Shown piece by piece: positions 20,836 through 32,405 of a stretch of 64,000 bases of DNA; the stretch's first letter is position 1; every line of letters begins with the position of its first letter. The stretch is from Molossus alvarezi (taxonomy: Eukaryota; Chordata; Mammalia; Chiroptera; Molossidae). The stretch lies in NCBI GenBank assembly GCA_037176705.1, contig CM073897.1, forward strand, positions 40,141,488 through 40,205,487. Reading direction: 5' to 3'. Under the pieces are notes generated by a model, which saw nothing but the letters and a program-made list of their open reading frames with translations, made no database searches and was not told where the DNA came from. The position numbers and the translations under genes are program-made.

Positions 20836-23800
20836 CATTATATTCCACAAATAAATGAGATTATATGAAACTTGTCTTTCTCTGCCTTGTTTCACATAGG
20901 ATGATACATTCCAGGTCCCTCCATGTAGTTCAAAGGATAAGAGATCTTTCTTTCTTACAGTTGTGTAGTACTCCATTGTGTATTTGTACCACGACTTTTT
21001 TATCCATTCGTCAACTGATGGACACTTGGGCTGTTTCCAGATCTTAGCTATTGTAAATAGTGCTGTTACAAACATGGGGGTAGATATATTCTTTCTGATT
21101 GGTGTTTCAGGCTTCTTAGGGTATATTCCCAGTAGTGGGATCACTGGGTCAAACGGAAGTTCAATTTTTAATTTTTTGAGGTAACACCATATTGTTTTCC
21201 ATAGTGGCTGCACCAGTCTGCATTCCCACCAGCAGTGCACTAGAGTCCCCTTTTCTCCACACCCTTGCAAACACATGTTGTTTGATGATTTACTGATGGT
21301 GGCCATTCTGACAGGTGTGAGGTGATACCTCATTGTTGTTTTAATTTGCATCTCTCTGATGATTAGTGATGATGAGTATTTCTTCATATGTCTCTTAGCC
21401 ATTTGTATGTCCTGTTTGGAGAGGTGTCTATTTAGTTCCTCTGCCCATTTTTTAATTGGGTTTTTGTCTTCCTTTGTAGAGTTGTATGAGCACTCTATAT
21501 GTATTGGAAATTAACCCCTTATCTGATATATCATTGTCAATTATGCTCTCCCATACAGTGGGTAGCCTTTCCATTTTGATGATTGTATCTTTTGCTGTGC
21601 AGAAGCTTTTGAGTTTGATGTAGTCCCATGTGTTCATTTTTTTCCTTTGTTTCTATTGCCTTAGGTGATGAGTCAATAAATCTTCTGCGTATGATGTCTG
21701 AAATGTTGTTGCCTACAGTCTCTTCTAGGATTTTTATGGATTCATGAGTCACATTTAAGTCTTTTATCCATTTTGAGTTTATTCTCATGTAGGGTGTAAG
21801 TTGATGGTCTACTTTCATTTTTCTGCAAGTAGCTGTCCAATTTTCCCAGCACCATTTATTAAAGAGGCTGTGCTTACTCCACTGTATGCTCTTGCCACCT
21901 TTGTCAAATATTAATTGAGCATATTGCCTTGGGTCCATTTCTGGGTTCTCTGTTCTATTCCACTGGTCTATATGCCTGTTCTTGTGCCAGTACCAGGCTG
22001 TTTTGATTACAGTGGCTTTGTAGTATAATCTGAAATCTGGTATTGTGATCCCTCCAACTTTGTTCTATCTTTTCAAGATTGCTGTGGCTATTCGAGGCCT
22101 TTTTCGGTTCTATATGAACTTTTGAAATAATTGTTCTAATTCTGTGAAGTATGCCGTTGGTATTTTGATGGGGATTGCATTGAATCTATAGATTGCTTTG
22201 GGTAATATGGACATTTTAATGATGTTAATTCTCCCAATCCATGAACAGGGTATGTGCTTCCACTTTTTTATATCTTCCTCTATTTCTTTTTTCAATGACC
22301 TGTAGTTTTCTGCAAATTGGTCCTTTATTTCTTTGGTTTATTCCTAGGTATCTTAATTTTTTTGCCGCAATGGTGAATGGGATTGTTTGCTTAGTTTCTC
22401 TTTCTGTTAGTTCATCATTGGTGTACAAGAATGCCATCAATTTCTTGACGTTAATTTTGTATCCTGCTACTTTGCCAAATTCATTTATTAAGTCTAGTAA
22501 ACTTTAGATGGAGTCTTTGGGGTTTTCTGCATATAGTATCATGTCATCGGCAAATAATGACAATTTCACTTCCTCCTTTCCAATTTGGATCCCATTGTTT
22601 CTTCCTGTCTGATTGCTGTGGCTAAGACTTCCAGTACTATGTTAAATAAGAGTGGTGAAAGTGGGCATTTTTGCCTTGTTCCTGTTCTTAAGGGAAATGC
22701 TTTTAGTTTTTGCCCATTGAGTATGATGTTGGCTGTAGGTCTTTCATATATGGCCTTTATTATGTCTAGATATGATCCCTCTATTCCCACATTGCTGAGC
22801 GTTTTTATCAGAAATGGATGCTGGATTTTCTCGAAGGTTTTTTCGGCATCTATTGATATGATCATGTGGTTTTTATTCTTTATTTTATTTATGTGGTATA
22901 TCACATTTATTGCTTTGCAAATATTGTACCAGCCTTGCATCCCTGGGATGAATCCCACTTGGTCATGGTGGATAATTTTTTTGGTGTTTTGCTGGATCCG
23001 ATTTGCTAGTATTTTGTTCAGGATTTTGGCGTCTATGTTCATCAAGGATATTGGCCTGTAGTTTTCTTTCTTTGTTGCGTCTTTTTCTGGTGTTGGAATT
23101 AGAATTATGCTGGCTTCTAAAACGAGTTTGGAAGTTTTCCTTCTTCTTGGAATTTTTGAAATAGTTTGAGGAGAATGGGTATTAGTTCTTCTTTGAATGT
23201 TCGGTAAAACTCCCCAGTGAAACCATCTTGGCCTGGGCTTTTGTTTGCTGGGAGAGTCTTGATTACATCTTCAATTTCTTCTGTTGTTATTGGTCTGTTC
23301 AAGTTTTCTCTCCCTTCCTGATCCAGTTTTGGGAGACTAAGTGTTTCTAGAAATTTGTCCATTTCGCTCAGATTGTCGAATCTGTTGCCATATAATTGTT
23401 CATAGTAGTTGTTAATGATCTTTTGTATTTCTGTGGTGTCAGTTGTTACCTCTCCTCTTTCATTTCCGATTTTGTGTATTTGTGTTCTCTCTCTTTGTTT
23501 CTTGTGATTCTAGCTAAGGGTGCATCAATCTTGTTTATCTTTTTGAAAAACCAGCTCTTTGTTGCATTGATCCTTTGAATTGTTTTTTTTGGTCTCTATG
23601 TCATTTATTTCTGCTCTGATCTTTAATATTTCCTGCCTTCTACTTGCTCTGGGGTTTTCTTTTTGTTTGCTCTCTATTTCTTTAAGTTGTGAGGTTAGAT
23701 AATCTATTGGAGATTTTTCTTGTTTTATGAGGTAGGCCTGTAGTACTATGAACTTCCCTCTCAGAACTACTTTTGCTGCATCCCATAAATTTTGTGTTGT

Positions 23801-24636
23801 TGTATGTTCATTTTCATTGGTTTCCATGAAGATTTTGATTTCTTCCTTGATCTCCTCGGTGACCCATTCATTGTTTAATAACATACTATTTAGCTTCCAT
23901 GTGTTCAAATGTCTTTGTATGTTCTTCTTGCAATTGATTTCTAGTTTCATGCCATTGTGATCTGAGAAGATGCTTGATATGATTTCAGTCTTCTTGAAAT
24001 TGTAGAGACTTAGTTTTTGTCCTAACATGTGGTCTGTCTTTGAGAATATCCCATGTGCACTTGATAAGAATGTGAATTCTGTAGTGTCGGGGTGTAATTC
24101 TCTGTAGTTATCTATTAAATCCATTTGGTCTAGTGCTTCATTTAGAGTCTCTGTTTCCTTGCTAATTTTTTGTCTAGAGGATCTATCATTGATGTCAGCG
24201 GGGTGTGGAAGTCCCCTGCTATGATTGTATTGCTATTGATTTCTCCTTTGAAGTCCTCCAGAAGTTTTTTAATATATTTTGGTGATTCTATATTGGGTGT
24301 ATATATTTATCAAGGTTATATATTCCTGTTGGATAGATCTTTTCAATATTATGTAGTGGCCTTCTTTGTCTCCAGTTATGGCCTTCATTTTGAAATCTAT
24401 TTTATCAGATATGAGCATTGCTACCCTAGCTTTTTTTTCTTTTCAGTTTGCTTGGAAGATTTTTTTCCATCCCTTCAATTTCAATCTATGTGAGTCTTTT
24501 GTTGTGAGGTGGGTCCCTTTTAAACAACATATAGATGAGTTGTGCTTTCTTATCCAATCAGCTACTCTGTGTCTTTTTATGGGAGCATTCAATCCATTTA
24601 CATTTAAGGTGATTATTGATATGTACTTATTGCCAT
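20836..24636 (-). pseudogene. ORF2: L1-B ORF2p, broken
   Basis: L1 endonuclease/reverse transcriptase. The ATG complement is at 24634-24636. The endonuclease C-terminal part is open at 23525-24124 ('[17 protein letters not shown]', '[13 protein letters not shown]'). The RT palm is in 22566-23045 ('[17 protein letters not shown]', '[18 protein letters not shown]'), where the Gly of GTRQGCP has become Lys (GTRQKCP). FADD is intact (22543-22554). The C-terminal Cys-rich part ('[15 protein letters not shown]') is at about 21230. At least six disruptions. The ancestral stop is near 20836-20838; a late frameshift sends the final frame to 20821. Confidence 0.9.
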
Positions 24637-24642
24637 TTTTGT

Positions 24643-25581
24643 TTAGTGTGGTTTTATTATTCTTCCCATTTCTCCTGGTAATGACAGCAGTCCTTTTAAC
24701 ATTTCTTGTGGTGCTGGTTTGGTGCTAATGTATTCCCTCAGCCTTTTTTTTTTTTTTGGGAAGCCCTTTATTTGACCTTCTATTTTTAATGATAGCCTTG
24801 CTGGGTAGACTGGTTTGGATTCAGATCCTTGTTTTTTATTACCTTGATTACTGCATGCCATTCCCTTCTGGCCTGTGTTTCTGTTGAGAAGTCAGCTGAG
24901 AGCCTTATGGAGTTTCCTTTGTAGGTAACCTGTTGCTTATCTCTTGCTGCTTTTAGGATTCTCTCCTTGTCTTTAATTTTTGGCAGTTTGATTACTGTGT
25001 GTCTTGGTGTGGGCCTGTTTGGGTTCTTTTTCTTGGGGCTCTCTGTGCTTCTTGAACTTGAATGCCTTCTTTCTTCACCAAATTAGGGAAGTTTTCTGTC
25101 ACTATTTCTTTGAATATATTCTCTAACCCTTGCTCATTTTCTTCTTCTTCAGTGACTCCTATGATGTGAATATTATTCCGTTTCCAGTTGTCCCACAGTT
25201 CTCTTAAGCTGTCTTCCTGTTTTTTAATTGTTTTTTTCTTTTGACTTTCTGATTGGTTGATTTTTTCTACCCTGTCTTCTAATTCACTGATCCAGTCCTC
25301 AGCTTAACCTACTCTGCTTTTTAGACCTTCCAATGTGTTTTTCATTTCTGATATGTCATTCTTCATTTCTTCTTGTTGGTTTTTAATTTCCAACTGGTTG
25401 ATTTTCAACATTTCTATGTCTTTACTCATGGTCCTCATATCCTTACACATGATGTTGAGCTTCCTCAACATCATGGCTCTAAATTCCAGTTCTGTTAACT
25501 TGCTTAACTGCACCTCATTTATCTCATCTTCCATAGAGGTCTCTTATTCTTTCATTTGGCTTTGTTTCTATTTTTCACCAT
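24643..25581 (-). pseudogene. ORF1: L1-B ORF1p, broken and extended by stop loss
   Basis: Start at the ATG complement 25579-25581. The coiled-coil part is open at 25304-25534 ('DEINEVQLSKLTELEFRAMM', 'RKLNIMCKDM', 'IEMLKINQLEIKNQQEEM'). The C-terminus (24643-24861) carries 'LSLKIEGQIKGF' and 'EMLKGLL'. In L1-A and L1-C the next codon after KGLL is the TAA stop; here it reads TCA, so the frame continues 12 more codons and stops 6 bases before the ORF2 ATG. Other indels and a premature stop near 25300 make it non-functional. Confidence 0.85.
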
Positions 25582-26205
25582 TTTGCCTATCACAGTGGGC
25601 TTTGGAGTCTGCCAAATTTTCCCTGTGGGTGTTGGTGTTCTGCTGTTTGTGGTTCCCTCTCCTGGGTTTGGATGAGTCAGGGAGGACCCACTTTATACAC
25701 CACTTTCAAGTCTTAGCTTTTCTGGTTAGTGTTTCTAGCCCAGGGAATGGTAGTCATCCTCTAGCTTTTTTTACCTGGATGCTATTAGTAGAGGTCACCT
25801 GAAGACCCTTGGTTTCTGAGTTGCCTGAAAGACTCCCTCAGGTGCTCAGTGTCAGAGGATTTCCTGAGGGTGAGGCAGCTGCTGGTTGTTAATGGGACTC
25901 AATTAGCATTTCAATGGCCACCAGGTTGGGTTGAATCTCTGAGGGAGGGGCCTCTTCCTCTTCCTAGGGCCCTGGGAAGGAGTAAAATGACCACAGTTTT
26001 GCATGGCTGCACTCAGCAAAAGCTCTGAGCACCCTCCAAATCCCGAGTGTCCCCACACCATTCCAGTCCAGTCTGCCTTCCCTCTGTCGGAGCCCAAGGT
26101 GAGTGGCTGCTGCCAATTTAGCGTCTGTGTAGACTCTGCCTTGTGGAGACGCCTGGGACTTTAACCCGAGGGCACTGCTTCCAGCCAATGTTTGCAGCGG
26201 CTGGG

Positions 26206-26660
26206 GTACCAGCTGAGAGTGTTGCACTCAGCAGAAGCCCCAGGACTAGCCGCAGTAGCAGGACACTGCCGAGGTGGCAGCAGCTTCCAGCAGAGTCCCC
26301 TGGTCCCAGTGAGTCCGTGTGGCACCAGCCGAGGGCTTAGCACGCAGAGTTCACAGGACTCAGCCCCTGTAGCAGCGTCCCCCCGAGTCCCCTGGTCGCA
26401 GCCAGTTCGTGCCAACCCATGCGGCACCAGCCGAGGGCTTAGCAGGCAGCATAGTTCGCAGGACTCAGGCGGGGTCGCAGCCAAGGCAGCAGCAGCCTCC
26501 TGCTGAGTCACCTGGTTTCAGCCAGTTCGTGCCCGTCTGTGCCAGTTCGTGCGGCACTAGCCGAGGGCTTGGCAGGCAGCAGAGTTCACAGGAGTCATGC
26601 GGGGTCGCAGCCAGGGTGGCAGCAACAACTTCCCGCCGAGCCCCTTGATCCCCGCCCAGG
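26206..26660 (-). repeat. L1-B 5'UTR tandem array, four units of about 100-130 bases
   Basis: On the plus strand the anchor 'ggcaccagccgagggctta' (or a variant) starts at about 26206 (degenerate), 26321, 26423 and 26553. Each is followed by an 'agttcacaggactca'-like segment and 'gagtcccctggt'. Spacings are about 115, 102 and 130. GC-rich, inside the L1 promoter region. Unit size and sequence differ from the L1-A array, although both share the 'ccagccgaggg' core. Confidence 0.85.
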
Positions 26661-26838
26661 CCGCTACAGACCGTAGGCTCCCAGCCCCCTCTAGCGTCCT
26701 CGCAAGCCTACCAGGATTGAGTCGGTGTCTCTGGTTATGTGTCTCTGGTCTTTCGGTTGCCCCTTCCTGACGATTTGCCTTTATTTTCGTTGTAAATCCA
26801 GTTTGGTCCTGGGAAATGGTTGTGTAGCTCCATTCACT

Positions 26839-26851
26839 CCGCCACCATTTT
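26839..26851 (-). promoter_or_regulatory. YY1-like site at the L1-B 5' end
   Basis: Minus-strand AAAATGGTGGCGG, 7 bases inside the fixed 5' end of L1-B. Confidence 0.6.
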
Positions 26852-26858
26852 TCTCTCC

Positions 26859-26872
26859 CCTATTTCTTTTTA
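26859..26872. repeat. Target-site copy 3 of 3 ('cctatttcttttta')
   Basis: Right duplication of L1-B. It continues 'aagcatcac', presumably the original genomic flank, giving an intact TTTTT/AAA L1-endonuclease site. Confidence 0.9.
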
Positions 26873-26934
26873 AAGCATCACAAAAATAATCACAATATAG
26901 AACTGGAACCATTAGTTAGATTTCAACAATGTGA

Positions 26935-27130
26935 CTATTTTGTTCTACATGCTTTGTGTGTTACCTTGCTTATCTTTTCAATGGCCACATTTCATGCACA
27001 GTGAAAGTGAGGCTGAGAAAGGTAAAAAATGCCCGAGGTCCTCAGCAAGCATGTAACAGTGCCTACTTCCAATCTCAAATCAGACTTCAAATCAGTCTCT
27101 GATCTGAAAGCTCATGTTCATTCCCTGTCA
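26935..27130 (+). repeat. MIR SINE, old copy
   Basis: 'gtgttaccttgcttatct', 'cagtgaaagtgaggctgaga', 'tgcccgaggtcctcagca' and a trailing 'ctcatgttcattccctg' give a plus-strand MIR. Confidence 0.65.
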
Positions 27131-27184
27131 CTATTTCCAAACCTTTAACTCTGTGTTTATCATATGTATGATTTTTATGATATC

Positions 27185-28135
27185 AGAATATCACCTGAAC
27201 TATTTTTTAATTATGGTAATATATACATAGCTTAGAAATAACAGTCTTAACCATTTTAATTATTTAATTTAGTGGTAAGTACATTCACATTGTGTGCGAC
27301 CATCACCACCACCCATCTCTAGAATATTTTCATCATCACAAACTGAAACTTTGCACCCATTAAATGCTAACTCCACCCCTGGAAACCATTCTTCTGTTTC
27401 CTGTCTCCATAAATTTAACTGAGCTAGGTACCTCATATTAGTGAAATCATACAATATGATTTATTCTTTTGTGTCTTGCAATTTCACTTAGCTTAATGTT
27501 TTCAGGGTTCATTCATGTTGTAGCAGGTGTCAAAATTTTTTTATTTTTTTCTCCTACCTTTTTAAGGTATAATTTATAATAGAGCCCTGGCCGGTTTGGC
27601 TCAGCGGTTAGAGCGTTGGCCTGCAGTCCTGAGAGACCCGGGTTCGGTTCCCGCTAAGGGCACGTACCTCGGTTGCAGTTTGTCCCCGGCCCTGGTCGGT
27701 TGTGTGGGTGGCAGCCACTCAATGTGTCCCTTTCACATCGATGTTTCTCTCTTTCTCTCTGTTCCTCTCTCTCCCTCCCACTCTACCTGAACAAAAAATG
27801 GAAAAATGTCCTCGGGTGAGGATAAAAAAATAAAATAAAATATAATAGAAATGTTGCATACATTTAAGGTTTACAACCTGATTATGTAATCTAGTTATAC
27901 ATTGTGAAATATTCACCACAACAAAACAATCAACACAGGTTAAATAATGTTACATTGTATGCACACCACATTTCGTTTATTCATTTATTGAGGGACATTT
28001 GGGTTGTTACCACTTTGGGGCTATTGTTTATAATGCCACTATAAACATGATTGTTCAAATATCTGTTCAAGTCCCTGAATTCAATTAATCTGGGTATATA
28101 CCCAGAAATAGAAGTGCTGGATCATATGGTAAATT
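27185..28135 (-). repeat. Old L1M 3' end, split by a Ves SINE
   Basis: Reverse-strand L1M landmarks: 'ccatcaccaccacccatctc', 'ctgaaactttgcacccat', 'taggtacctcatattagtg', 'ggttcattcatgttgtag', then beyond the SINE 'gggacatttgggttgttacc', 'tgggtatatacccagaaata' and 'gctggatcatatggtaaatt' (ORF2 C-terminal PYDP region). A middle segment (27850-27950) comes from a different 3'UTR part, so the fragment is rearranged. Non-coding. Confidence 0.85.
27584..27840 (+). mobile_element. Ves SINE, young-looking, complete (type B)
   Basis: The best-preserved Ves in the window. The head is 'gccctggccggtttggctca', A box 27597-27607 (tggctcagcgg) and B box 27641-27651 (ggttcggttcc), which together form the internal RNA polymerase III promoter. 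A tRNA-unrelated body follows, then a CT-rich run and the 'cctcgggtgaggataaaaa' tail. The duplication 'tataataga' at 27575-27583 and 27841-27849 fixes the ends. It is not a functional tRNA: there is no cloverleaf 3' half or CCA-ready acceptor. Confidence 0.95.
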
Positions 28136-28818
28136 GACCTATTATATTATTTACTTACTATACTTGTACAAATCACCTCATTTTAAATTAAATAGATTAT
28201 TTTAAAAGAAAACTTTACTATCATGTGTGTCATCAGGATAAACTTGGTTAAGCTGCAATAATAAACAACTCAATACAATCTTATTTGTTGTTCATTCTAG
28301 ATAGCCTGTGAGAGTCTGTAGAAGGAGGGACTTTTGCTCTACGTGGTCACTCAAGGACCCAGACTAGCAGCGGAGGGAACAAGAAAACTTTCTCGCTTTT
28401 GTGGCAGGAACATAAACATGGGAAGGTCTGAAAAAGGCAATTACATGCTTTAGCCTAAAAATGACTCACATAATTTCCACTCTCAGTTTATTGGTCAGAA
28501 ATTGTTACATGGCCCCAACCAATTATAAAAAATGGTGGAGAATAAAGGCCCATGTATCCTGAATAAAAGGAAGAAGGAGATGGAGTGGGCACTGTGTTTG
28601 TACAAATAGATGACTTTCTTTATAGATTATAACCAAACATACTTACATAACTATTAAAAATAATTTTACTACCTAAAACTATTTCAACTATCACCAGAGG
28701 TGTGCAGGTTGCCCTTAGATTTCAGAAAACAAGTTCACCCAATAAGGATATCCTTTTATTCTGCTTCCCTTAAACTAAGCAAATACTGGTTTTTCAACAA
28801 GGGATAAAATAATGAATA
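28136..28818. other. Stretch without gene; possible old repeat 28285-28600
   Basis: The block from 'ttatttgttgttcattctag' to 'atggccccaaccaattataaa' has the rhythm of an ancient interspersed repeat (visible motif 'ttattggtcagaaattgtta'), but I cannot name it. No coding signal. Confidence 0.4.
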
Positions 28819-29021
28819 TGCCCAGCCAGTGTGGCTCAGTGGTTGAGCATTGATCCATGCATCAAGAGGTCATCGGTTCAATTCCCGGTCAGGGCATATG
28901 CCGAGGTTGTGGGCCCAATCCTCAGTGGGGGGCATGCAGGAGGTGGCCAACAGATGTTCTTTCTCTCTCCCTCTCTCTTCTTCTCTCTCTAAAATCAATA
29001 AAGATAAAATTTTAAAAAGAG
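28819..29021 (+). mobile_element. Ves SINE (type A)
   Basis: Head 'gcccagccagtgtggctcag', B box 'ggttcaattcccggtc', 'gtggggggcatgcaggaggt', CT-rich run and 'aaaatcaataaag' tail. The duplication 'aatgaata' at 28811-28818 and 29022-29029 fixes the ends. Confidence 0.93.
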
Positions 29022-29029
29022 AATGAATA

Positions 29030-29534
29030 AAATTTGGAGTAAGAAGAAATAGTGTCAAGAAGAAAATGGTTCATTTGCTTATCAATTTACACAAATGTTT
29101 ATTGGTTTTAAAGTACGCTAGGCATTGAGGATGTAGTAGTGAACAACATAGAAATGGGCCATATTGTCAAGAAACTTAACTGCTTAGAAAGAAATACAGG
29201 CATTTAAATAAGAAATATCAGATGCAGTAATTTTGATAAAGGACTTTTTGGAATACATAACCAGGTATACCTAAAGTAACATGAGTTGAGTTAAAGATAT
29301 TTATGTGGATGTAAAATTAAAAGAATGAAGATGTGTAGGAATCAGAAAAATGGGAAAAAGATTATTTTAGATAGAGGAAACATCATGTTGACCCTTCTGA
29401 ACATGGGGAAAAGCAAGGCAAATTTTAAAAAATATTAAGCAAGTCCATTATTTCTGACCATGGAGAACAAGAGAGTGTAAGTAATGAAATAGAAATGGCA
29501 CTGTGCAGTACATGTTCTCAGAGCCATTAGAAGA
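29030..29534. other. Stretch without gene; probable ancient repeat remnants
   Basis: 'ctaggcattgaggatgtagt' and 'gtgaacaacatag' resemble the old repeat seen beside HAL1 and near 38350. No coding frame of note. Confidence 0.4.
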
Positions 29535-29668
29535 AATTAATCTATTATGTAAGGTAAGGATCCTTGTCTCAGTTTTGTAAGTGACCATATGGAGCCTGAG
29601 GTTTCATGGCAGAGCCTACATTTGAACTCAGTTTTATGCTCTATTGCCAATGCCTTGTCCAACCCCAC
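29535..29668 (+). repeat. MIR SINE fragment
   Basis: 'ccttgtctcagttttgtaag', 'gagcctgaggtttcatgg', 'cagagcctacatttgaactc' and 'cttgtcc' resemble plus-strand MIR. Confidence 0.6.
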
Positions 29669-29799
29669 CATTGTCTGTTTCCTTGTGAGAGAGATTGTAG
29701 GAAAGGAATACCTAGATTAGGTAAGTCAGTGAGTATGAGGTTTGGGGGGCGACTTTCAAAAGATTTCACACAACAAAGTTGGAATTGAATATGGCCAAT

Positions 29800-30695
29800 C
29801 CATTATAAGAATTTAAAATTGTTCAACTCTGATAATTGTGAGAAATGTAAATTAAAACAATGAGGTAGTTTATCCCTTTGGGTTGGAAGTTTTTGTTGGT
29901 GGTGATGTTTGCTTTTTTGACTACTTCAACACTGACATTTCAATACTGAGGAGGATGTAAGTTGGTAGTGTTTTTGCATTGCTGTATATATCATAATGTT
30001 TATCTCACTCAATTACCAAATAATCTGTTTCTAGAAATTTTATCTAAAAATTAGACATATAGCCCAGCTGGTGTGGCTCAGTGGTTGAGCATCAACTCAT
30101 GCACCAGGAGGTCACCAGTTCAATTCCCGGTCAGGGCACATGCCTGAGTTGTGGGTCCAATCCCCATTGGGGGGCATGCAGGAGGCAGCCAATTGATGTT
30201 CTCATCGATGTTTCTATCTCTCTCTCCCTCTCCCTCTAACATCAATCAATAAAAAAATAATAAATTTAAAAAATAATATAAAATTAGACATATACATAAA
30301 AATGTATCTAAATAGCTATATATGCATATAGGCTTAGATATAGATACAGTGCTTATAGTGATAAATTGGAGTAATCAAATATTTTTTAGAAATTTATAAA
30401 ATTTAATAAAGCCATTGTGAAACATACCATAAAATATCTACTATAAATAGAAAAAGAATAAAAATGTATTAATTTGTAGAAATCATTTTAAAATAGTATG
30501 TAGAGTATTAGGTCCAGTATGAATGGGTTTGTGTATAGATTTATATGTGAAGGCCGTACATCAAAATGTTAACATTGGTTGCTGCTGGGTGGGATGGTTG
30601 TTTGCTTCTGATTTGGTTTTTTAAACTCCCCCATCAGTTATTTTATAATTTATATTCATTACTTCTACCATTAAAAAAATACAAAATAAAAACTG
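29800..30695 (+). repeat. Old L1M fragment, split by a Ves SINE
   Basis: Starts in the ORF2 C-terminal region ('gagaaatgtaaattaaaaca', 'gaggatgtaagttggtag', 'ttctagaaattttatct') and, after the SINE, runs into a typical L1M 3'UTR ('acatcaaaatgttaacattg', 'gctgctgggtgggatgg'). Non-coding, very diverged. Confidence 0.75.
30062..30279 (+). mobile_element. Ves SINE (type A)
   Basis: Head 'gcccagctggtgtggctcag', B box 'agttcaattcccggtc', body 'ttggggggcatgcaggaggc', CT-rich run and A-rich tail. A perfect 15-base duplication 'aaaattagacatata' lies at 30047-30061 and 30280-30294. Inserted in the old L1M. Confidence 0.95.
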
Positions 30696-30699
30696 AAAC

Positions 30700-32239
30700 A
30701 GTTTTTGGTTGGCAACCATCCTTATTGCTGAGTGGCTAGGTAGCAAATGATAAAACCATCGTATGGACTGTAGCCTAAGAATCTTTTAAAGGAATTTGAA
30801 TAAGAACATTGATATTCTGGAGTAAATTCAGAGCACTATAATGGCTTTAAAAAAATCCATGTTGTTTACATACAGCTATGCACACACATACTATGTTTCA
30901 TTCCCTTTCTGCATAATGTTTTCCTTTTCGTTACATCCTTTCTAATAGGATCTGTTCATGGCCCCGTATTAGACAGTCTGTTCCATAGTCCTCTGGACTG
31001 CAGTTCAGTGACACCAGCACCCAATAAAAATCTGGCTGGAGAATGTACCTGAAATGAGGTGAGCCTGCTAGTTTTTTTCTCTGCTAATGGAGACTCCAAT
31101 CTGTGTCTGATGGATTGAACAGAGAAGCCATGTGAAGCCAGAGCTGTGGTGGAGGAAGGGTGTGCAGAGACAGAGAGAATGGCTAAAAGGCTTGGAGAGA
31201 AACAGATGATGAACAGCAACAGTAACCTGAGCCCCTGTTTTCCTGATTTTGATTCTAGGCTTTAACTACATCCTTTCGATCACTTCCCCTTTTCGACTGA
31301 ACTATTGCGAGCCAGTTCTATTTTGAGTGCACTCAAAAGATCCCAGGTTAAGACAATAAGTAACTGTAACCAAACTATCTATGGTTGATTTGTATATGAC
31401 TTAAATTTGTATATAACTTTAAATTATAGAGAAAGATGGAACTTCAGAATTTAGAGAATATTTTACACTTACAGGCCAGTCTCCTCTTTGTGAAAAATTT
31501 AGCATAACAACTGTACTAATTTTTATTCATACTCTGTGTTCATTGCTAGCAAATAAGATATTTCTCCTCTGATGCCTCTCATCATTTAGTTTATATTCCC
31601 TTATTCTTTATATCAGTTCCTCAATAAATAAATATAATTGCAACATTTCTCTTAAGCCGTCTCTTTGCTAAGATCACACTGGCTTGTTGTCAGATCTGAT
31701 TTTTTCCCTTCTCTTTATCACCTTGCATATCTACCCACAGTAAGGCAGTGTCCTTCCTAAAATTTCTCCTTCATACCTCATGATTTTTTTTTTTCATTGT
31801 CATTTATCCCTTCTACATGCAGACATGACTTCCGTATAATGGAGTTTCAGGTCACATGATGTATAATAATAAAATATAAAATTTGTGGACACATAGGATT
31901 ATCAGACTTACCAATGGTATGATCATAAGGTAAGTCCCTAACTGCTCTGAACTATTAGTTTAATCATTGGTAAAATAGAGTTCTGACCTATAATTCACAG
32001 GACTGTTATCACTGTGCTTTGCTGAAAGGTCAAAGCTAATTGGTCATAGAGAACAAATAATTTGAAAATCAATAAGTAGTAGGCCAAAGGATACTGTTTT
32101 TAAAATATCTCCTTTCTTTCTATGGACACCTACATATTAGATGAAACACAGAATCACTGGTCATTTAGGCTTGATATTTATATAGTTGTAATATTAAACA
32201 TTATAAAATATATCTTTTTCTAAGCTATTGTCATGTGTC
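30700..32239. other. Unique stretch, no gene seen; MIR-like piece 31900-32040
   Basis: Mostly AT-rich single-copy sequence. 31915-32030 ('aaggtaagtccctaactgct', 'aatcattggtaaaatagag') resembles an inverted MIR or L2 end. A minus-strand frame (30956-31219) has no recognisable domain. Confidence 0.5.
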
Positions 32240-32405
32240 ATGGATACTAGTAGGTAGATTGTAACTAATCCCATTTTTACAGGTGTGGAAACTAAGGTTG
32301 GGAAGTTTAAATAGTTCACCCAAGGTCAAATACATAGTGGCAAAGTCAATATTTGAAGTGGATTTATCCAACAACAAAGCTATCATCCTTTCCATCGAAA
32401 TGCAT
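32240..32405 (+). repeat. MIR SINE, old copy
   Basis: 'aatcccatttttacaggtgt', 'ggaaactaaggttgggaagt', 'tagttcacccaaggtcaaat' and 'catagtggcaaagtca' read as plus-strand MIR. Confidence 0.8.

Larger units (their letters stand above)
20577..26858 (-). mobile_element. LINE-1: L1-B: full-length, degenerate L1 retrotransposon
   Basis: Minus-strand order: 5'UTR (26858-25582), ORF1 from 25581, ORF2 (24636-20836), 3'UTR and A-rich tail. Length about 6.28 kb. Flanked by 'cctatttcttttta' at 20563-20576 and 26859-26872, so both ends are fixed. Several frameshifts and stops make it inactive. It inserted at the junction of the older twin-primed L1. Confidence 0.94.

Noticed and set aside
27584..27660. tRNA-like gene
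   Set aside because: A and B boxes are present, but the 3' half of a tRNA is absent and the segment is the head of a Ves SINE flanked by a target-site duplication.
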